This document shows, piece by piece, positions 1 through 11,239 of a stretch of DNA of 64,000 nucleotides; within the stretch, counting starts at the first letter, position 1; every line of letters begins with the position of its first letter. The translations under genes were made by a program, and so were the position numbers. Origin of the DNA: Argyresthia goedartella (taxonomy: Eukaryota > Arthropoda > Insecta > Lepidoptera > Argyresthiidae); the NCBI GenBank assembly GCA_949825045.1, contig OX463812.1:5626661-5690660 (forward strand), in the 5' to 3' direction. Under the pieces are notes generated by a model. The model was given only the letters and a program-made list of their open reading frames with translations. It had not been told where the DNA came from and did not search any database.

Positions 1-6
1 CTTCAG

Positions 7-208
7 GTTGGTACAGTACATTGTTGTGCTATCTGTCTATAAAAAGTTCGTTCAGGTCTCAACCAGTTTTTCATTTTATCAAGTCCAACCAACTTCCACC
101 ATATTTACCATTTCGTTCCCAGAACCAACAAGCTGGCACATCATGCGACTATCGGTACCAGGAGCAGACCTAAATGTGATTCTCAGTTTATCTGCGCGTA
201 GCGCATAG
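7..208 (+). CDS. Possible terminal coding exon of an unidentified gene
   Basis: An open frame of 66 codons follows an acceptor-like CTTCAG at 1-6 and ends in TAG at 206-208. An AATAAA-type signal lies downstream at about 248-253. The peptide is not low-complexity and not transposon-like by eye (it contains QVSTSFSFYQVQPTSTIF and PEPTSWHIMRLSVPGADL), but I do not recognise its family. The rest of the gene would lie left of the window. The polyadenylation-like stretch also occurs in the repeat copy near 20.64 kb, so it may belong to that repeat rather than to a gene. A chance ORF is the main alternative. Confidence 0.35.
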
Positions 209-240
209 TTTTCTATGTTTCATAATCGTAACGTGCCCTA

Positions 241-590
241 GAGTCAATAAATAAGTGTAATGTCTCCATAATTTAATTTCATCAACATCAACCATCACCA
301 CATCCCTTTAGAAGGGGAACTGTCGTTGTTGCGAGAATTTTCCCGCGTTTGCGTGGGTGGGTGCCCTAACCTCGTCCAGATGCCGCCGGCGAACAAGCTT
401 GGAGCTCTGGTCTGGCTGGCATTGGACTATTCCTGCAGCAGTGGCTTTGGAGCGGACAGAGCCACGTTCATCATTCAGTTTGGGGGATCGGCATTAGGGT
501 GCCGAGGTGATACCTAACTCTAACACATCATCATTTAGGTTTCCCAGGTGGGACCTACCGATTCAGCGAACATTTATAGTGTGCCCACAT
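241..590. repeat. Dispersed repeat R1, copy 1 (uninterrupted)
   Basis: The stretch starts TCAATAAATAAGTGTAAT and ends near GGTGGGACCTACCGATTC. It matches 20636-21165 block by block in the same orientation, with shared blocks such as GTGGCTTTG, GAGCCACGT and CATCATTTAGG. It contains no plausible gene. Copy 2 holds a palindromic MITE that this copy lacks. Confidence 0.75.
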
Positions 591-768
591 GAGGGGAACG
601 AATGAAAGGTACAATGCAGGTAGCAATCAAAGTTATCAGAAAATATCGCTTGCAGCATCACTGCGCGCTATCATTTACTCACACAAATACATAAATAAAA
701 GACTTATATAACTGTTTTAACTAGACCAGTACAGTAACCTATTTATAATTACGCTTTGACTCAAAAGT

Positions 769-850
769 GGTTCTGTGGCGCAGCGGATTACTCTCGGACT
801 CGAAACGCAAGTGTTCTAAAAGGTCGATGGTTCAAATCCTCTGTGATTTG
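769..850 (+). repeat. tRNA-like sequence (tRNA-derived SINE head or pseudo-tRNA)
   Basis: A box A-like TGGCGCAGCGG (776-786) and a box B-like GGTTCAAATCC (829-839) are correctly ordered about 45 nt apart. The acceptor ends do not pair well, so a functional tRNA is unlikely. A tRNA-derived SINE head or decayed tRNA is the better reading. Confidence 0.45.
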
Positions 851-1864
851 GTATCGTTTGTCATTTTATATGGAACAAAACCATAAACGTAAATCACATT
901 AACTTAGAACGTTTCATTTCGAAAGTTGATAAAAACACAAATAGAAATAATGTTCAGCATTTCAAACGCTGCAGATTCATATGGAAGGTAGAAGTAACTT
1001 ACTGTACTTACTGTAGATATTTACATAATACTGTAGATTTTTAGATCTCTTTAACAATTGGTTGTGCTTAACTAATACAAATATGAAAAATTTAATCATT
1101 ATGATTAATAAGCAGGAATAAATAATTACAAAATTATTTTGCAAGGTCCTGTGTTGAGCTAGATTAACCCCAAACAGTCCCGTCATTTAACTAATCTTGA
1201 ACATTGTAATATCTATTTTTCGACAAAGTCGCTACATAAAATGCTTTTTAAATTGCTCAAATGACAATTTCAAAATCTCTGGAGGTATCTTATTGCAGTA
1301 GAGACTGCATTGACCCTTGAAAAAAATACTAACCTGTCTAAACCAGGGCGCACATAGTATGTGATTATTTCTTAGGTTAACAACATAGTTAAAAATAATA
1401 GTTTGGAAAATGTTGTAAGTTTCTTGCGTACATACATTATATTTTCAAAAATAAAATAACTAGCTACAGTTAGTATGTCAATTTATTTTAAAAGCTCTTT
1501 TAAGGAGTCTGTTCGTTTTAAATAATAAATTGCTCTAATAGCTCTTTTCTGTAAAATAAATATAGTTTGAATATCCGCTGCTTTCCCCCACAACAAGATA
1601 CCATAGGACATGACACTATGAAAGTAATTAAAAAATACTAGCCTAGATGTAGCTACATCTGTGTTTGGTCTGATGTTCCTAACAGCGTAAGCCGCAGAAC
1701 TTAATTTACCAGCAAATTTATCTATGTGGAGCCCCCACTGCAATTTGCTATCAATGATTATTCAAAGAAACCTCGTGTCATTTACTAATTCTAACGTGCT
1801 GATGTCAAACACTAAACAAGTCCCAACTTGCCTAACATTTCGAAGTGAGAATTTGATATACTTG

Positions 1865-2844
1865 ATAGAATTTGATATATCAAACATCGATGACTGTCTT
1901 CTACTCCAAAGTGATATAAATAGTATGTTAAGTTATTGTACAGAAAACAATCTGTTCCTGAATCCTAAAAAATGTTACACTATATCTTTTACTAGGAAAC
2001 TTCGAAAAACAGATTTCGATTATAGCATCAGCGACACCAAACTTGCTAAGGTTGATGAAATCCGTGACCTCGGTATAACTTTGGATTCTCGGCTCAGTTT
2101 TGTTCCTCACATAAACAAAATAGTTAATAATGCCTATAAAAAACTTGGTTTTATCCTGCGGATGGGTAAGCCTTTCAACTTAGCAAGCTCATACAAGATT
2201 CTTTATTTTAGCTATGTTAGAAGTATACTAGAATTTGCCAGTTCTGTCTGGAACCCTTTCTTTCAAATTCATATTGATAGAATTGAAAAAATTCAGAACA
2301 AGTTCCTTAAATCTCTTGACTATCGTGTGCGCCATGCCTTCGATAATTATAAAATGTGCTCCTCACGTTATAATATACCTTCACTTGAGATACGTCGCAA
2401 GGTGACAGATGCCTTAACTCTATATAAAATTGTAAATAATGTTACCGACTGTCCAGTCTTATTACAAAGTGTGGGATTTCGTGTGCCTAACCCTCGTCTT
2501 AGAAATAGAAAACACTTATTAGTTGTTCCTTCAAGTAGTACTAACTATACTGGTAATTCGTTTGTCCGTAGAACCTCTAAAGTTTATAATGAAAGCTTTT
2601 CTGATTTAGATCTTTTTAATATGTCTCTTAATGTGTTTAAGCAAAGTGCCACTAAAATTTTAAATAGTGATGGTGAAATTATGTAAGTAGGTTGATTAAT
2701 TTGTTTTGTGCATTTTTTATGTAAAATTCAAACTAGTAATTAATCGAAACTGTAGGTTTATGTTAACACCATAACTTTAACTTTTTCGTAAGTAATTTTG
2801 CTAACTGTTTGTTTCGTTAATATACAAATAAATAAATAAATAAA
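1865..2844 (+). mobile_element. 5'-truncated LINE-B inserted in LINE-A1
   Basis: A plus-strand LINE C-terminal coding region (about 1870-2686; LGITLDSRLSFVPHINKI, FSYVRSILEFASSVW, LEIRRKVTDALTLYKI) ends in an (AAAT)n tail at 2826-2844. It interrupts family A: the host reads up to ATACTTG (1858-1864) and resumes with ATACTTG (2845-2851), a 7-bp target-site duplication. The intact family A copy at 33.0-33.2 kb shows the uninterrupted sequence. The coding frame is open for about 270 codons, so the insertion is relatively young. The long open frame that begins at 1724 is a chimera of antisense LINE-A and LINE-B, not a gene. Confidence 0.85.
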
Positions 2845-4410
2845 ATACTTGGTTTAACCAGCGTTTAATAATAAATTATTAACTGTGAACCAATTCAAGG
2901 TTAAAGACAATACAACATTAAAATCATCAAAATCTTTTTTTTTTCTTTAAATTTTAAAGACCATTGAAGTATCATCAGCAAACAATACTATGTCAGTCAA
3001 TTTCTCCACCATGAAAGGCAGATCGTTAATATATACCAGGAATAAAAAAGGGCCTAATATGGAACCTTGTGGAACGCCTATTTTTTACACCCGATCCATC
3101 AGATTTAACGCCGTCGACTTCTGCCTTTTGAATTATATTGCCTAGGTATAATCTTCGTAGATATAACGCTTTATTTCTAACTCCGTAATGATTTAATTTC
3201 ATTAATAGCGTATTATGATCAACACAATCAAATGCCTTCGACAGATCGCAAAAAACTCCGATAGCATCCTGTGCGGCCTCGGATGCAGAATAAATATGAG
3301 ATATAAGTTTAATACCTGCATCCGTAGTCGATTTACCCCTAGTTAAATCGTATTTTTTGGCGAGGAGTTGTTTTATATGGTTAAAGTGTGAGAGCATTTG
3401 ATTAAGTACAATCTTTTCAAATGTTTTACTTAGTGCTGGAAGAACAGATATTGGTCTAAAATTTGAAGGATCACCCTTATCTCCCGAGGTGAACAGAGGT
3501 ATCAGTTTACTGTGTTTCATGAGGTCTGGGAAAGCTCCATCGTCAACACATTTATTGAATATATAAGCTAAGTGTAGGGCTATAACTAGTATTACTGAAC
3601 CAATGGCTTTGACTGATATACCCAACAGGTCTTCAGTATTTTTTGAGTTAAATAGTCTAAACGTTTTGACAATGTCCTGGAAATATGCATGATGAAATTT
3701 TTAATATACATTATACAAAAGCTCGAGCAACATCAGCGTTGGATTTAACAACATCATCACCTATCTTTAGGCAGTAATCATTGTCCTTTGGTATAACTTT
3801 GCCAGTTTCACGGTTTATTATTTGCCAAACTGTTTTCAATCCATTTGAATTTCGTATTTTTCTATTAATGTGTAAAGTTTTGAAGTTCTAAAAACCAACT
3901 AGAAAGTTTTGGAATATGTTTAAACATCAAATTTATAGGTTTTTTGTTCATAAATGTCATACAAGATAAGTCTGCTTTCACGAATTCCAAACGTTGCCCA
4001 GTCATTAAATTTAGATTTACCGTTGTAGTCACTGACTTTCTTTTATTTAAAAACTTTATTGAATTCTGTTTGAATAATGTAGAAGAAGTCTGAGTAGATT
4101 TTGTTTGGGTTCTGTTCATTAAAATCCGGTACTGGCAAATTTATATCTAAGTTTTTCGTATATGTCTCTAGTCTATGGGATGTAATAGGCCTATAAAGTG
4201 ATGGACCAGTCTTATCCTTGCTGGAAATTGAGAATGAAACTGTTTGACCACTGTGATCAAAAGGTAAGCAGTTAATTACACTTTTACTTGTGCGTGCACA
4301 GTCACAAAAAACGTTATCTAAGCAATTTTGGCTGGTAATTGTAAATCTAGTCGGCTCTAGAAATACGTGACATGAATTAAACGATTTCAATAAAGTTATT
4401 AATCGTTGTT

Positions 4411-5248
4411 TTTGAAAGAAAGAAAGAAAGAAGTTTATTTGTAACAGGAAACAAAAATAGGAGTCAATATTGAACAACTAGGTACGTAAGAATATTTCCT
4501 GTCACAAGCCGGCCTCAACTCAGCATATGCTGAATGCGAACAATCAGCGCTGGTCTTCCGTTGTGACCGACGGGTGACAACACGCACAACAATGTGCACT
4601 TTTGTGTAAACATTTATAAACACAGGCAGAAGGAAAAACATTTTAAAAGAGAAACATAATTAGACATGAATATTCAGACTTTATAGTAGGTAACAGGTTA
4701 ATTAAAGGTACAAAATAAATCTATATAAATATAAAACAGTATTAATATTAAAGTTAAAATTTCATATGATATATAGTCAGTTATATTGCGCTAGTGTCAT
4801 TTCGTATAGACTCTTCGAATTTTTGATGCTCAAAAATGAATTTTCTCAACGTGCATTTAAATCCGTATAAACAACGCAGGTTCCTGATTGGTGGAGGGAT
4901 ATTATTCCAACACTTGGTCGCAGCATAGCGGAAGCTCCCTTTAAAGGCAGCAGAGCTGTGCCGCTCTGTAGCGAGCTGCGTTGAGCATTGGCGGGACACA
5001 TGGTGCCTCGACTTAAATGAAAGTTTCTCAAAAAGATAACTTGGCTCCTTATATTTCATCACCCCGAACAAAAGACACGCCAAGTGAAGCTTTCGACGAT
5101 GATGCAATTTTAAAATTGTATGTTTATTTAGGTATGGTGTCACGTGATACCTTAACGGAATATCAAAATTGAATCGCGCGCAAGCATTCTGTACGCGTTG
5201 CACTAACTTTTTGGTTTTTGCCAAAAGTCGCAAGTCAAATGTTTCATT
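4411..5248 (-). mobile_element. 5'-truncated LINE-D inserted in LINE-A1
   Basis: A minus-strand open frame (5245-4790) resembles the C-terminal region of another LINE family (RVQNACARFNFDIPLRYHV, HRRKLHLACLLFGVMKYKEP, KCWNNIPPPIRNL). It is followed by a 3' UTR ending in a (CTTT)n tail (seen as GAAAGAAAG at 4414-4431). It separates the family A endonuclease halves, GDLYVDLL on the right and LLKSFNSCHVFLEPTR on the left. A possible 6-bp duplication GTTGTT flanks it at 4405-4410 and 5249-5254. Confidence 0.75.
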
Positions 5249-5599
5249 GTTGTTCCTACAAGCAAATCTACATAAAGATCGCCACAAATAATTAAACTTT
5301 TTTCTGTTATTACATAGTTTAGTGAGGGCTTCCTAGATAATTGTCTCAAATATTTCGAAACTGCCATGGCCTTTTTCATCCCTTGGTGGCCTGTAGACAC
5401 AAACAATAATATGGCTATCTAACTCAACACAGGATACCTCTATTTGTATTTCAACAGTAACTGCAAGAATATCTTTCCGTTGTTTCACTTTTATATTATT
5501 TTTCACTAAGATTAACGAACCACCTCTATCAGCAGTCTTTCTATTATAACAACTGACAATTTTGTAATTATTTATGTTAAAAGACATCTTATTTTCCTA

Positions 5600-6178
5600 T
5601 GTTCTGTAACACAAATAACATCGATGACAAAAATTTTAAGAAATAATTATAATACAAGTTCTTTGCCAGGTAACCCCTGGATGTTTTGATGGCTAATATT
5701 TAAGTGGGGCTAATATTGACATATTTAGTGGTTCTCGTATGCTAGAGATTTTTCTATTGTCTTATGAAATAGTTTAAATTACTTGGGACAGATTCCAATG
5801 TTGCATGCAAAGTATGATTAACAGGTGAACTCCCAATAGGGGTGCATGTTATATTACTCTTAACATAAGCAGGTTTCTGATTAGTCTGTTCAACAAAAAC
5901 AGCTGATGTCAAGTTGAACTTGGTTAAACCAACTATAGCTGCGTCACATATATTATAAGCTAATAATGTAGCTACTAATTTTCTATATCTATTAGACAGG
6001 TATCCTGTGTCAGAGTAAAGTTATGAATAAAATTATTCATATCGAAATATAGAATAGCTTCGCTGTGATGACACGTTAAATTAAATAAAGGAATATTCAT
6101 TATTTGCACAGATTTGTTCTGTAGCTCTGTCAAATTACAGGCGTATGGAAAATTACATAGTATAAATTTGCATTCCAT
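5600..6178. other. Unassigned stretch upstream of LINE-A1
   Basis: A 67-codon minus-strand open frame at 6178-5975 contains LCNFPYACNLTELQ and LFNLTCHHSEAILYFDMNN. I do not recognise it. It sits where family A ORF1 or 5' sequence would be expected, but nothing shows this directly. The rest is AT-rich and featureless by eye. Confidence 0.3.
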
Positions 6179-6317
6179 TCTACTATGTAAGTAAAGATCA
6201 CGCTCGCGACGCCGGCTGGGGCGGGTTGCTGCTGGCCGTGCGCGACTGCTACAACGTGCGTCAGTTGCATCATGTGGAGGGGTGTGACGACGATGTGGAA
6301 GTTATATTTGCGATTTT

Positions 6318-6722
6318 GTGTTTAATAACTATGTGAAATTTCTTTGTGTTGTAGTTTACATCAAGCCGTCATCTTCGGACTCACACTTTACAAAAGTTTT
6401 TGCAATTATCGAAAGTGTTGTAGCTAGTTATAAAAATCTAGATAAAATTATTATTGGGGATTTCAATCTTAATTCTTGCGGGATAAACCCTTGCCTGCAA
6501 TTTGAATATTTAATGCACTTCTGTAACCTTCAGCAATATAATACGGTCACAAATAGTAATGGTGGTATACTAGATCTAGTGCTGAGTGATATAGGCATTG
6601 ATCGTATCGATGTGTCTGGGGAGGTGGATCTACTGACGCAACCTGTGGACGGGTACCACCCGCCACTGCAGATGAGCGTGCATTTCCCGCGTCCCGAGAT
6701 GCGCGCACCACCGCCGCCATAG
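6318..6722 (+). pseudogene. LINE-C1 endonuclease domain remnant
   Basis: An apurinic-like endonuclease fragment contains VVYIKPSSSD, the IIIGDFNLNS motif (GDFN) and GGILDLVLSD, the typical order of the second half of LINE endonucleases. The N-terminal catalytic part lies upstream and is truncated. It ends in a stop after a proline-rich run. Confidence 0.8.
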
Positions 6723-7216
6723 ACGGAGGAGTCGCGTGACCCAACTGATAGACCACAGTGGAACTTCCGCAAGCAGACTTTAGTAAATTATAGTCCTCCC
6801 TTGCCTCTCTTGATTGGAGCGATTTGTATGTATGCATCCAATAACATCGATCAAGCTACTGATTTCTTGTATGATAACATATTTTCGTGTATAGATGATT
6901 GCGTTCCAAGAAAACAGCGTAAAGGCGTGAGGACTCGGTATGTATACCAAAGTGCTTCACGCCTGAGATTATACGCAACATTAAGAACAAATACTTCCAT
7001 CTGAAACTATACAGAGCTGAGGGCAAGGAGTTTAATAAGGAATTGTTTCGTTACTTTAGAAGCCGAGTCAAGTACTTAATAGACAAACATTACGGCGAAT
7101 ACGTAAGACAAGCTGAGAAAGACATCAGGACTGACCCCACTACTTTTTTGACCTTTATCAAAAACCAACGGACTACTAGACTGACCTGTGACTAGTATGA
7201 GTATAGCGGCAAGACT

Positions 7217-8118
7217 GTGGCGGGAGTAGAAGCAGCCAATGTGTTCGCTTCTTACTTCCAGTCAGTGTTCTTGCCCGACAGACCGATTCTTGACGCAAAC
7301 GTCGCGGAGCGTAGAGTCGGACCGGTCGACTCTATCTGTATAGTTGATATACGACGTGCAGGGAGACGACAAAAACCGCGCTCCTCGGCTGGACCCGACG
7401 GTATTCCGCCGTTTTTAGTCAAAGACTACCTATCAGCATTGGAACTACCGCTTAGGTTTCTTTACAATTTATCAATAAAGTCTGCTGTTTACCCAAGGCG
7501 ATGGAAAACATCACGAGTCACTCCTGTCCTTAGAGATGGATCCAGGTCGGAAGTAGAAAATTCCAGACCTATAGCCGTTCTACCGGTATTCCAAAAGGTT
7601 TTTAAATCTATAATCAACCATTACGTGACCCTGAAAATTCGTGGATTTATCTCGAACGCCCAGCATGGCTTCCACCTAAACCGTTCAACACTAACCAATC
7701 ACTTAAATTTTGTGAATTATGCTACTAATCTCTTGATAAGGCTAGGCAGGTCGATGTGATGTTCTTTGACTTCAAAAAAGCTTTCGACAGAGTCAATAAC
7801 GACGTCCTTCTGGAGAAGTTTTCTTATATAGGCTTCACACCAAATTTGCTAAAACTATTTGCAAACTACTTCGCCCATAGAGTCCAGTATGTTAGGTTGA
7901 ACGGTAAGGATTCGGAACCCTATGAAACCTGTTCAGGTGTGAGCCAGGGTAGTACTCTGAGTCCTACCCAGTTCCTGATAATGATCAACGACCTTCCCGA
8001 TGTCATGAGGACCGCTGAGTGTTTGATGTTCACGGATGACCTGAAGCTGTTCTTGAGTATAGGCAGTGACGAAGATATTGGGTTACTGCAGAGCGATGTC
8101 GATAGAGTGGCAGAGTAG
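7217..8118 (+). pseudogene. LINE-C1 reverse transcriptase core (two frames)
   Basis: The first block (7217-7759) has SAGPDGIPPFLVKDYL and SRPIAVLPVFQKVFK. The second (7756-8118) has FFDFKKAFDRVNNDVLL (motif A), GVSQGSTLSPTQFLI (motif B) and MFTDDLKLFLS (motif C). They overlap by 4 nt in different frames, so one frameshift divides the palm. Motif C reads FTDD instead of the usual F/YADD; copy C2 retains YADD. Confidence 0.85.
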
Positions 8119-8163
8119 AGCGAACGCAACCACTTGGCGTTTAATAACTCCTAGTGCAAAACT

Positions 8164-8880
8164 ATGACGTTCACTCGATCTCGGTCGCCACTCCATCATG
8201 ACTACAACATAGCGGGATCATCATTTATGAGGGTCACTCAAATACGGGACTTAGGACTACTACTTGACTCTAAACTTACTTTTAATGACCATATCCGTGA
8301 GGCCTGTAGGAGAGCCTATAAGTCCCTCGGTTTCGTAATGAGACAAATAACGCGGTTTAGGGACATTTCCACGTTAACCTCCTTGTATAATGCTTTTGTC
8401 CGAAGTAAATTAGAATATAACGCAATTATATGGGGCCCACATGAGGCTAAATACACACTCATGCTGGAAAAAGTACAACGCAAGTTTGCAAGGCTTTTGT
8501 ATAAATTGAAATATGGGTATTATCCCTACTTATTCCCGTCTCTATTTGTAGCTGGAATGGTAGGGGTAGACACCCTAGAGCTGAGGCGGAAGTTATCTTT
8601 GTTGGTCCACTTCTATCTACTCGTTCACAACAAGGTAGATAATCCGGTCGCGCTACAAAGTGTTGCCCTTTACGCGCCGGCTCGGTACGCGATGTTGCGA
8701 TCGCGGCCGCTCCTCGCTACGGGAGTTGTTCGTACACAGCACGCCCGTCACGCACCGACTTTCCAGGCACTGACTCTTCTCAATGCCTGTGTTGCTCAGC
8801 ACACAGAAATGGATATTTTTCATATGCCCCTGCATATATTTTTCAAAACTGTGAATATATTTTTAAATAATTGTTTTTAA
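8164..8880 (+). pseudogene. LINE-C1 RT thumb and C-terminal region
   Basis: An open frame of 238 codons after the RT contains QIRDLGLLLDSKLTFNDHI, AYKSLGFVMRQITRF and LEYNAIIWGPHEAKYTLMLE, a sequence found after the palm in jockey-superfamily LINEs. The frame ends in TAA at 8878-8880 and is followed by the 3' UTR. Confidence 0.85.
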
Positions 8881-9291
8881 TATGTTAATGTTTATGTAAG
8901 TAATCTCTGTAGTCTGCGTAAGTACTCTTGTTTTTGTAAAATGTTCTCTGTTAGTTTGTGTAAGTACTCTTCTGTTTGTAAAATGTGACGGTCACACGAT
9001 TTGGTCTAAGGACTGTAAGTGTGGCACAGTGTGTAAATAAATCTTTAAATCTTTAGAAGTGTTTCAACACTTTTATTCGAATCATTCCGACTGATGTTTG
9101 AAAGATTTCCTACTATAATTACTAAAGCGCTGTACTCATCATAGACACCACGACTAATTATCTTCACGAGATCTAAAATGAACTATTATGACAGAAAATT
9201 TTCGTAACTTTTTAGTTAAGCCGGTAATGTAGCAGAGGTCCAAGACCTGCACCTTATTTGCCGGAGAACAATAGAGTTTTTCTCTGATCAC

Positions 9292-9925
9292 TTATTTCGG
9301 TAGTTGGCGGAATACGAGTGGAGGAGAATGGCGGGACACATGTGTTGGAGTACGGTGCGATGCACGTGCCGTTGGGTGGCGCGGCATTCGCGGCAACAAG
9401 CGTCGCAACGTACGTAACGGCAAGCGGCGTGGCCCTCGGGGCAGCGTGCGGTATGACACACGCCTCAGCAGGCAGCGCAACATGCGCGACAGCGAGCGAC
9501 GCGGCTCACGCGCTGTTGAGCTGCGAGTTGTCTCCTCGTCGACGACGGTGACGCTGGTTTTCGGTCGGGACAGCGGTGAACGCTGTAACACTCTCGATGA
9601 GGGGGTCCAAGACCAGAGTTAGTGATGTGGGCTCGTCCTCCTTGCTGGTCTCATTCTCCTTGTCCTCAATTAGAAAGCCCACAAATTCCGCGTTCTGGCG
9701 TTGTAGCTGAACTTACTCAGACGTCGCGGCTCTGAGTTCGGCTAACTCACTTTCTTCTTTGGCATAACATTGTAGTATATTTCGGGCATCTTGGAGGTCT
9801 GACTGTAAACCTACATTTTTCCCCGGAGCTCTTGCAGTAAGGAGATTCTTAATATTCTGTTTGGTTACCGTTTCAAGGCTAATTTTAGTCGTTTTACATT
9901 ACCTCTAGTTTTCTTCATGAATTTA
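9292..9925 (-). pseudogene. Coiled-coil protein remnant of unknown family (possible transposon ORF1/Gag)
   Basis: Read on the minus strand, a nearly continuous frame begins near an ATG at 9918 (after one frameshift) with SLETVTKQNIKNLLTA, then LQSDLQDARNILQCYAKEES, ELAELRAATSE, a single TAA near 9716, and QRQNAEFVGFLIEDKENETS. It then runs into a serine/arginine-rich tail near 9540-9300. The heptad-like leucine spacing suggests a coiled coil, as in LINE ORF1 or Gag proteins, but no zinc knuckle or RRM is visible. The GC-rich Arg/Ala-rich segment at 9318-9551 is open on both strands. Origin undecided. Confidence 0.45.
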
Positions 9926-10081
9926 TTTAATTTCATTTTTTTTTCTGCTGCTTGTCTGCATATTGGTCTTAACGTTGCTTTGTCGTTACTAGTTCGCTAT
10001 CGAGGGTGCATGCGTTGATAAATTTGATTACATACTTATTGATTATCACTAGCCGTCACTATGCAAGCAAACATCGATATG

Positions 10082-11080
10082 CAGGACAGGATGTGTATTA
10101 TTTCATTGCATATAACATATCTCAAATTTCTAACGAGACTGGATTTACTGTAAGTATTCTTTTTAATGAGTATTTTATCTTTAGACCTTATGCATATATA
10201 TATTTTTTATAAACAGATATCTTGGGATATTTATGTAATTCCTACTGTTGTTTTGTTTTAGTGGGTAACATTAAAACGGTGGATAACTCGCTTTCAAGAA
10301 GAAGGAGCAGCAACGAGTCGTCCTCGAAGTGGTCGTCCCCCGCATCTAACTGCATCACAGAGGAGATTCGTGAGAATAATGTGAATCTAATGGATTTATT
10401 TCGACTGCCGAGTTCGCAAAAATGTTCAATACTTCAGTGGGCACCATTCACCGAGTTCAACGTTCTGAGGGCATACACCACAGAGAGCCAGCTAAACACC
10501 CTATTTTAACGAGACCCACAAACAAAAGTGGTTATCGTTTGCAAGGGAGTATTTAGATTTTGACTGGACCGGTACTATATTTACTGATTAGAAGACGTTT
10601 ATGTCATGCCAACACGGCAGGCGGCACTTATGGCGCAGGAATGGAACTCATTACCGTGACGAAAACGTTGTCGCAAATATGGAGTCTGGTCGCATATCAT
10701 TGAATATGTGTGGATGGATGACTGCCGCTGGACCTGGTGAATTGGTGTCGATAGCGGGACGCTCTACAGCTGCTGATTTTGTACATGTGGGATAGTATGC
10801 TGCCAACTGTACGATGTGCCTATCCAGCTGCTGATATGCCACAATTATCATTTGTGTAAGATAACTGTCCTGTGCATCGGGCTCGAACTGTGTGTTACTG
10901 GTTTGGCCAACACACCGACATAGCCGTGATTCCATGGCCTGCAAATACAATGAATTTGAGTCCGATCGAAAATTTATGGGGTTTGATGGTTTAAAGGTGG
11001 GAATGAAAGGACTTCAGAGGCATTGCAAGCGCCTTGTATGGAAGTGTGGGAAAATTTAAGAGGGACTGACATTTCTTCTA
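10082..11080 (+). pseudogene. Tc1-like transposase pseudogene with an apparent intron
   Basis: An N-terminal helix-turn-helix is split: ISQISNETGFT ends at 10149, followed by GTAAGT. It resumes after TTTTGTTTTAG at 10262 as WVTLKRWITRFQEEG, then the proline-rich GRPPHLTASQ linker. The catalytic part is recognisable across several frameshifts: GTIFTD (first Asp, 10571-10588), SGRISLNMCGWMTAAG, DNCPVHRARTV (second Asp, 10860-10862) and WPANTMNLSPIENLW (Glu, 10967-10969). The D-to-E distance is about 35 residues, consistent with DD34E Tc1 elements allowing for a frameshift. The stops (such as TAG right after FTD) show it is dead. No terminal inverted repeats were found. Confidence 0.75.
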
Positions 11081-11239
11081 ATATAGGTAGTTCAATGCGG
11101 CGGCGTTCACAGGCGGGTGATCGATCCTCTATCGTGACTATTTCACCCAATTCCCAGTTCCCAAAGCCCAGCGGCGGCGTTTGCTTGCAGTTATAGATAA
11201 CGGGGGAGGTAATACTAAATATTAAATAAGGGCATTTTT

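Larger units (their letters stand above)
1000..5590 (-). mobile_element. Non-LTR retrotransposon family A, copy A1 (jockey/CR1-like), broken
   Basis: Reading right to left: endonuclease (5587-5255, with RGGSLILVKN and CVYRPP), endonuclease end and linker (4404-3865, with FLEPTRFTITSQNCLDNVF), RT (3625-2947, with FRPISVLPALSKTFEKI, FCDLSKAFDCVDH and FADD near 2970), thumb/C-terminus (1743-1483, with MSYGILLWGKAADIQ), then 3' UTR to about 1000. It is frameshifted and carries two later insertions, LINE-B (1865-2844) and LINE-D (4411-5248). Other family A pieces occur at 32244-33639, 38022-38350, 40746-40805, 41290-41940 with 45129-45440, and 49040-53320. The order EN-linker-RT with AFD and FADD boxes fits the jockey superfamily; the clade within it is not resolved. 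Not coding now. Confidence 0.85.
6195..9057 (+). mobile_element. LINE family C, copy C1 (jockey superfamily), 5'-truncated and frameshifted
   Basis: The copy starts inside the endonuclease (AGWGGLLLAVRDCYNV, about 6205) and runs through RT and C-terminal region to a 3' end GTAAATAAATCTTTAAATCTTT (9037-9057). It is related to the minus-strand copy C2 at 41950-45119, sharing its domain order and motifs such as VSQGS, LGFVMR and the MDIF-type C-terminus. Several stops and frameshifts separate its coding blocks. Confidence 0.85.

Noticed and set aside
1724..2686. 320-codon plus-strand open frame that looks like one gene
   Set aside because: Its first part (to about 1864) is antisense to family A LINE; only the rest is LINE-B coding sequence.
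9318..9551. Plus-strand Ala-rich open frame
   Set aside because: GC-rich low-complexity sequence open on both strands; the minus-strand frame continues into a coiled coil and is the better candidate.
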